DNA from: Caldifarciminota bacterium
GTDB taxonomy: Bacteria; Hydrothermota; Hydrothermia; B15-G9; WFZT01
DNA length: 8,513 nucleotides
Direction: 5' to 3'
NCBI GenBank assembly: GCA_026991055.1
Contig: JALXCE010000042.1
Span: 1 to 8,513 of the forward strand
In this document: positions 5,975-8,513 of the stretch, piece by piece
Layout of the letters: every line of letters starts with the position of its first letter
How positions within the stretch are numbered: position 1 is the stretch's first letter
Program-made: the position numbers and the translations under genes
The notes under the pieces: model-generated
The model's database searches: none
What the model was told of the DNA's origin: nothing
What the model saw: only the letters and a program-made list of their open reading frames with translations

Positions 5975-6010
5975 TCCTCTCCCCGCGTATAAATACTTAC
6001 GGGGAGAGGA
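5975..6010. repeat. 11-bp GC-rich inverted repeat with AT-rich loop
   Basis: TCCTCTCCCCG (5975-5985) and CGGGGAGAGGA (6000-6010) are exact inverted partners. The 14-base loop contains a further GTAT/ATAC pairing (5987-5990 with 5993-5996). The GGGGAGAGG and following GAGGTGGGGGGG (6001-6024) could alternatively pair, imperfectly, with the C-rich lead of module B copy 2 (5842-5863), which would close the whole mosaic as one outer hairpin. Confidence 0.65.
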
Positions 6011-6025
6011 ATGAGGTGGGGGGGT

Positions 6026-6062
6026 AACATCTTAAAATACTGCCAGGCGGAATGCCGTCTCT
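6026..6062. repeat. Intergenic repeat module A, copy 2
   Basis: This stretch aligns with 1270-1309, sharing AACA, CTTAAAA, CTGCC and terminal GTCTCT. Here it lies to the right of the module B copy and its hairpins, whereas at the first site it lies to the left, so the modules are arranged differently at the two sites. The segment CGGAATGCC inside it (6049-6056 region) also matches the first bases of module B. Confidence 0.65.
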
Positions 6063-6101
6063 ATAAATCTTTTACTATTTTCTATACAAGTGAAGGAAAG
6101 G

Positions 6102-6172
6102 ATGTTTGCCAGTATTAGCTGGCGCTGGTGATTCGATAAATCTCTAACTTTAAACTCAGAGCTCGTTAGAGA
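6102..6172 (+). promoter_or_regulatory. Structured leader upstream of the accC operon
   Basis: Two inverted repeats sit 80 to 145 bases before accC. GCCAG (6108-6112) pairs with CTGGC (6119-6123), and TCTCTAAC (6141-6148) pairs exactly with GTTAGAGA (6165-6172) around a 16-base loop that holds a GAGCTC palindrome. A nine-codon ORF (ATG 6102 to TGA 6131, preceded by AAGGAAAGG, reading MFASISWRW) overlaps the first hairpin. No T-run follows either stem. No clear promoter was found; TATAAA (6062-6067) and TATACA (6083-6088) are possible -10 boxes without good -35 boxes. The role is unknown. Confidence 0.4.
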
Positions 6173-6250
6173 AAGGCTAATCGTTTGTGCCCACATCCCA
6201 TGCAATCTCTCCCCTTCACTTGCCTCTTACAAGACATTAAAATAGTGCCA

Positions 6251-7600
6251 ATGTTTAAGAGAGTTCTTGTTGCCAATCGAGGTGAAATTGCAGTCAGAAT
6301 TATTTACGCTCTGAAAGAGCTGGGAATTGAATCTGTTACAGTTTATTCTGAAGCAGATAAGGATGCCCTTCACGTTCAGCTCGCAGATTATGCTATCTGC
6401 ATTGGCCCACCACAGCCCAAGCAGAGTTACCTTAATTTCACGAACATCATCAGTGCAGCTATCGCTACGGGTTCAGAGGCAATTCATCCTGGTTATGGTT
6501 TCCTTGCCGAGAATCCTGAATTTGCCGAGGCGGTTGAGGCAAGCGGCCTCAAATTCATCGGGCCCACCTCTGAAACCATCAGGCTCATGGGAGACAAGAT
6601 TGAAGCAAAAAAGATCATGAAAGAGGCCGGGGTGCCTGTTTTGCCCGGTACAGATGAAGCCATCAGTGATTACAATCAAGCTGTTGAGGTCGTCAGAGAG
6701 ATAGGATTTCCAGTGATAATTAAGGCCGCCGCAGGAGGCGGCGGCCGTGGCATGCGCGTCGTCCACAATGAGGATGAGTTAGAAAATGCCTTCCAGCTCG
6801 CGCGATCAGAGGCAGAGGCCGCATTCAACGACCCACGTGTTTATATCGAAAAATACATTGCAAGACCCCGTCATATCGAGATTCAGATACTGGCAGACGA
6901 GCATGGCAATGCAATTCATCTTGGTGAAAGGGAGTGCTCCATCCAGAGGAGGCACCAGAAGTTGATTGAAGAATCCCCATCTCCGGTAGTTGATGAAAAA
7001 ATTCGAGAAAGAATGGGAGAAATCGCTGTAAAAGGCGTTAAAAAGATCAATTACCATTCTGCCGGCACCCTCGAATTTCTCATGGATGAGGATGGAAACT
7101 TTTACTTTATGGAGATGAACACACGAATTCAGGTTGAGCATCCGGTGACAGAGATGGTGACAGGACTCGACCTTGTAAAAAGGCAGATACTGATAGCGGC
7201 TGGTGAGAAGCTTGAGCTCAAACAGGAAGATATTGAGATAAAGGGCCATGCCATTGAAACTCGAATAAATGCCGAAGACCCGGATAGGGGATTCAGACCA
7301 TCACCGGGCAAGATCGAGCTTCTACACTTCCCCGGCGGTCCAGGAGTGAGGGTTGACTCCTACGTTTACCAGGGATACACCATTCCACCCTACTACGATT
7401 CTCTTATCGGGAAACTCATCGTAAAAGGTATGGACCGCGAGGAGGCGGTTTCCCGTCTCAAACGAGCCCTTGAAGAAGTTGTTATCGAAGGAATTATTAC
7501 CACAGTGCCGTTCTATCAGGAGTTAATTGAGCATCCGGATTTTGTATCCGGGAACATTGATACTGGATTTATAGAAAGATTCCTCAAAGAGAGGGGGTAA
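6251..7600 (+). CDS. accC: Biotin carboxylase (acetyl-CoA carboxylase subunit AccC type)
   Basis: This enzyme uses ATP and bicarbonate to carboxylate biotin on a carrier protein, the first half-reaction of acetyl-CoA carboxylase and of related carboxylases. From ATG 6251 the protein has 449 residues, the same length as E. coli AccC, and begins MFKRVLVANRGEIAVRI, the family N-terminus; TTG 6185 or ATG 6200 would add an unrelated extension. Visible are the ATP-grasp glycine-rich loop after Lys158 (AAAGGGGRGMR), HLGERECSIQRRHQK, the metal and catalytic residues Glu275, Glu288, Asn290, Arg292, Glu296 in EMNTRIQVEHP, and Arg338. No biotin carrier (AccB) or carboxyltransferase gene is adjacent, so it could instead serve a pyruvate or propionyl-CoA carboxylase. 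No clear Shine-Dalgarno precedes it. It is the first gene of an operon with the downstream lipid transporter genes. Confidence 0.93.
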   Translation: MFKRVLVANRGEIAVRIIYALKELGIESVTVYSEADKDALHVQLADYAICIGPPQPKQSYLNFTNIISAAIATGSEAIHPGYGFLAENPEFAEAVEASGLKFIGPTSETIRLMGDKIEAKKIMKEAGVPVLPGTDEAISDYNQAVEVVREIGFPVIIKAAAGGGGRGMRVVHNEDELENAFQLARSEAEAAFNDPRVYIEKYIARPRHIEIQILADEHGNAIHLGERECSIQRRHQKLIEESPSPVVDEKIRERMGEIAVKGVKKINYHSAGTLEFLMDEDGNFYFMEMNTRIQVEHPVTEMVTGLDLVKRQILIAAGEKLELKQEDIEIKGHAIETRINAEDPDRGFRPSPGKIELLHFPGGPGVRVDSYVYQGYTIPPYYDSLIGKLIVKGMDREEAVSRLKRALEEVVIEGIITTVPFYQELIEHPDFVSGNIDTGFIERFLKERG

Positions 7601-7602
7601 AA

Positions 7603-8355
7603 TTGAAGACCCTCCTTGACCTCGCCTACAGAATCGGTGACATCATGGAGTTCTTTATCTCGATAATTGTGTCTTTCAAAGAGTTTGGAAAGATTTTGAA
7701 AAGGTTCCCTTATGATTTTTATTCACTGGGGGTTGGCTCGCTTCCCATCGTAGTTTTGACATCTGCATTCACCGGTATGGTGAGTTCTGTCCAGATCGCG
7801 TATCAGATCAGAGATTATGCGCCCCTTGACCTCCTCGGCGCAGGTGTATCCAAGATGGTAATGGTGGAGCTGGGGCCTGTGCTTACAGCTTTGGTGGTGG
7901 CCGGAAGGGTGGGAGCCGGCATCGCTGCTGAGCTTGGAACTATGAGGGTCACCGAGCAGATTGATGCACTCGAATTTATGGCAATTGATCCCATCAGGTT
8001 TCTTGTTACCCCAAAGATTCTCACCGGCCTGATTGCACTTCCCATTCTTACCATTTTTGCCGATTTTATTGCTATTCTTGGCGGCGCATTTGTCTCGAAG
8101 GTTGTCATGCAGGTGAATTACTCTGTGTTCTTTCAATGGATAAAAACCTTATTCGTGCCTCTTGATCTCTTTGGCGGACTGGCTAAATCGGTCGTTTTCG
8201 GTTTTTTAATCTCTTTTATAGGCTCTTACACAGGATTTTCCACCGGAGGTGGCGCTGTAGGAGTGGGTAAATCCACAACTAAAGCAGTGGTCTATTCATC
8301 CATTTTCATCCTCATTGCAGACTATTTCCTCGGTGTCTGGATATTTGGGAAATGA
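7603..8355 (+). CDS. mlaE: MlaE/YrbE-type ABC transporter permease
   Basis: MlaE-family permeases sit in the inner membrane and, with the ATPase MlaF and an MCE-domain protein (MlaD), move phospholipids between inner and outer membranes. The 250-residue length is typical. The family core is clear: VELGPVLTALVVAGRVGAG (88-106) followed by ELGTMRVTEQIDALEFM (110-126) and DPIRFLVTP, then STGGGAVGVGKSTTKAVV (213-230). About five hydrophobic segments are seen (roughly 44-66, 88-108, 140-166, 192-211, 229-247). TTG 7603 is taken as start because GAGGGGG lies just before it, overlapping the accC stop; the alternative ATG 7645 has no such site. The gap to accC is 2 bases, and the next gene overlaps by ATGA, so all three are probably co-translated. 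Confidence 0.92.
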   Translation: MKTLLDLAYRIGDIMEFFISIIVSFKEFGKILKRFPYDFYSLGVGSLPIVVLTSAFTGMVSSVQIAYQIRDYAPLDLLGAGVSKMVMVELGPVLTALVVAGRVGAGIAAELGTMRVTEQIDALEFMAIDPIRFLVTPKILTGLIALPILTIFADFIAILGGAFVSKVVMQVNYSVFFQWIKTLFVPLDLFGGLAKSVVFGFLISFIGSYTGFSTGGGAVGVGKSTTKAVVYSSIFILIADYFLGVWIFGK

Positions 8356-8513
8356 TAAGGATTGTTGACCTTTATAAAAGTTTCAACGGTAAGCCTGTTC
8401 TTAAGGGTATCAATCTGGAAATCAGGGATGGGGAGACGCTTGTAATCCTCGGCATGAGCGGTACGGGTAAGTCTGTTTTATTGAAGCACATAATGAGACT
8501 GTTTAAACCCGAC
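8352..8513 (+). CDS. mlaF: MlaF-type ABC transporter ATP-binding protein, N-terminal part (3' end outside window)
   Basis: The first 54 residues are present and the frame is open to the window edge. They start MIRIVDLYKSFNGKPVLKGI, the usual opening of an ABC ATPase, and contain the Walker A loop GMSGTGKS (34-41) followed by VLLKHIMRLFKPD, a segment characteristic of the MlaF/MKL subfamily. The ATG overlaps the mlaE stop as ATGA, a standard sign of translational coupling. It should energise the MlaE permease. The Walker B, signature and other motifs lie beyond the window, and an mlaD-like MCE gene is expected next. Confidence 0.92.
   Translation, partial: MIRIVDLYKSFNGKPVLKGINLEIRDGETLVILGMSGTGKSVLLKHIMRLFKPD

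Noticed and set aside
5897..6010. tRNA or structured ncRNA gene in the lpd-accC gap
   Set aside because: The stems do not form a cloverleaf, no GGTTCAA-type T-arm is seen, and the hairpins are shared with other gaps, so they are better explained as repeats.
5712..6030. Small ORFs on both strands (for example 5712-5948 minus, 5839-6027 plus)
   Set aside because: They are translations of the repeat mosaic, with no protein-like composition or start signals.
6806..7249. 147-residue minus-strand ORF
   Set aside because: It is antisense to accC, whose conserved residues are intact on the plus strand.

Overview
This looks like a chromosomal segment of an uncultured diderm (outer-membrane-bearing) bacterium. 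The permease and start of the ATPase of an Mla-type lipid transporter imply an outer membrane, and an anhydro-MurNAc kinase implies peptidoglycan recycling. GC content is moderate by eye, and the proteins are rich in Lys and Glu. I cannot name the phylum. There are no rRNA, tRNA, CRISPR, phage or transposase genes in the window. The protein-coding content is mostly ordinary metabolism.

Layout, left to right. (1) The C-terminal part of an unrecognised TIM-barrel-like protein runs in from the left edge and overlaps a mobA-like nucleotidyltransferase by 56 bases. (2) A 432-base gap carries GC-rich hairpin repeats and then a good sigma70-type promoter. (3) A stand-alone L-threonine 3-dehydrogenase (tdh) follows. 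(4) A 502-base gap holds a possible terminator, another set of hairpins and a 21-codon upstream ORF in frame with the next gene. (5) anmK (+) and a dihydrolipoamide dehydrogenase gene, lpd (-), converge and overlap by 9 bases at their 3' ends. (6) A 535-base divergent gap has the lpd promoter, the largest hairpin mosaic, and a structured leader before the next operon. (7) A tight operon follows: accC (biotin carboxylase), mlaE-like permease, and the start of an mlaF-like ATPase that runs off the right edge. Spacing there is 2 bases and then a 4-base ATGA overlap.

The genes do not form one pathway. They cover molybdenum cofactor, threonine catabolism, wall recycling, 2-oxoacid dehydrogenase or glycine cleavage chemistry, fatty-acid or carboxylation metabolism, and lipid transport. 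The accC-mlaEF operon is the only cluster with a shared theme: making acyl precursors and moving lipids between membranes.

The least ordinary content is non-coding. All three long gaps contain hairpins with CCCTCC-type 5' arms and GGAGGG-type 3' arms. Two copies share a 17-base identical lead-in and an 11-base identical exit, while the apical stem between them differs but stays fully paired. A second conserved module occurs next to both copies. This looks like a dispersed, structure-conserving intergenic repeat family (REP or MITE-like) with no mobilising enzyme in the window.
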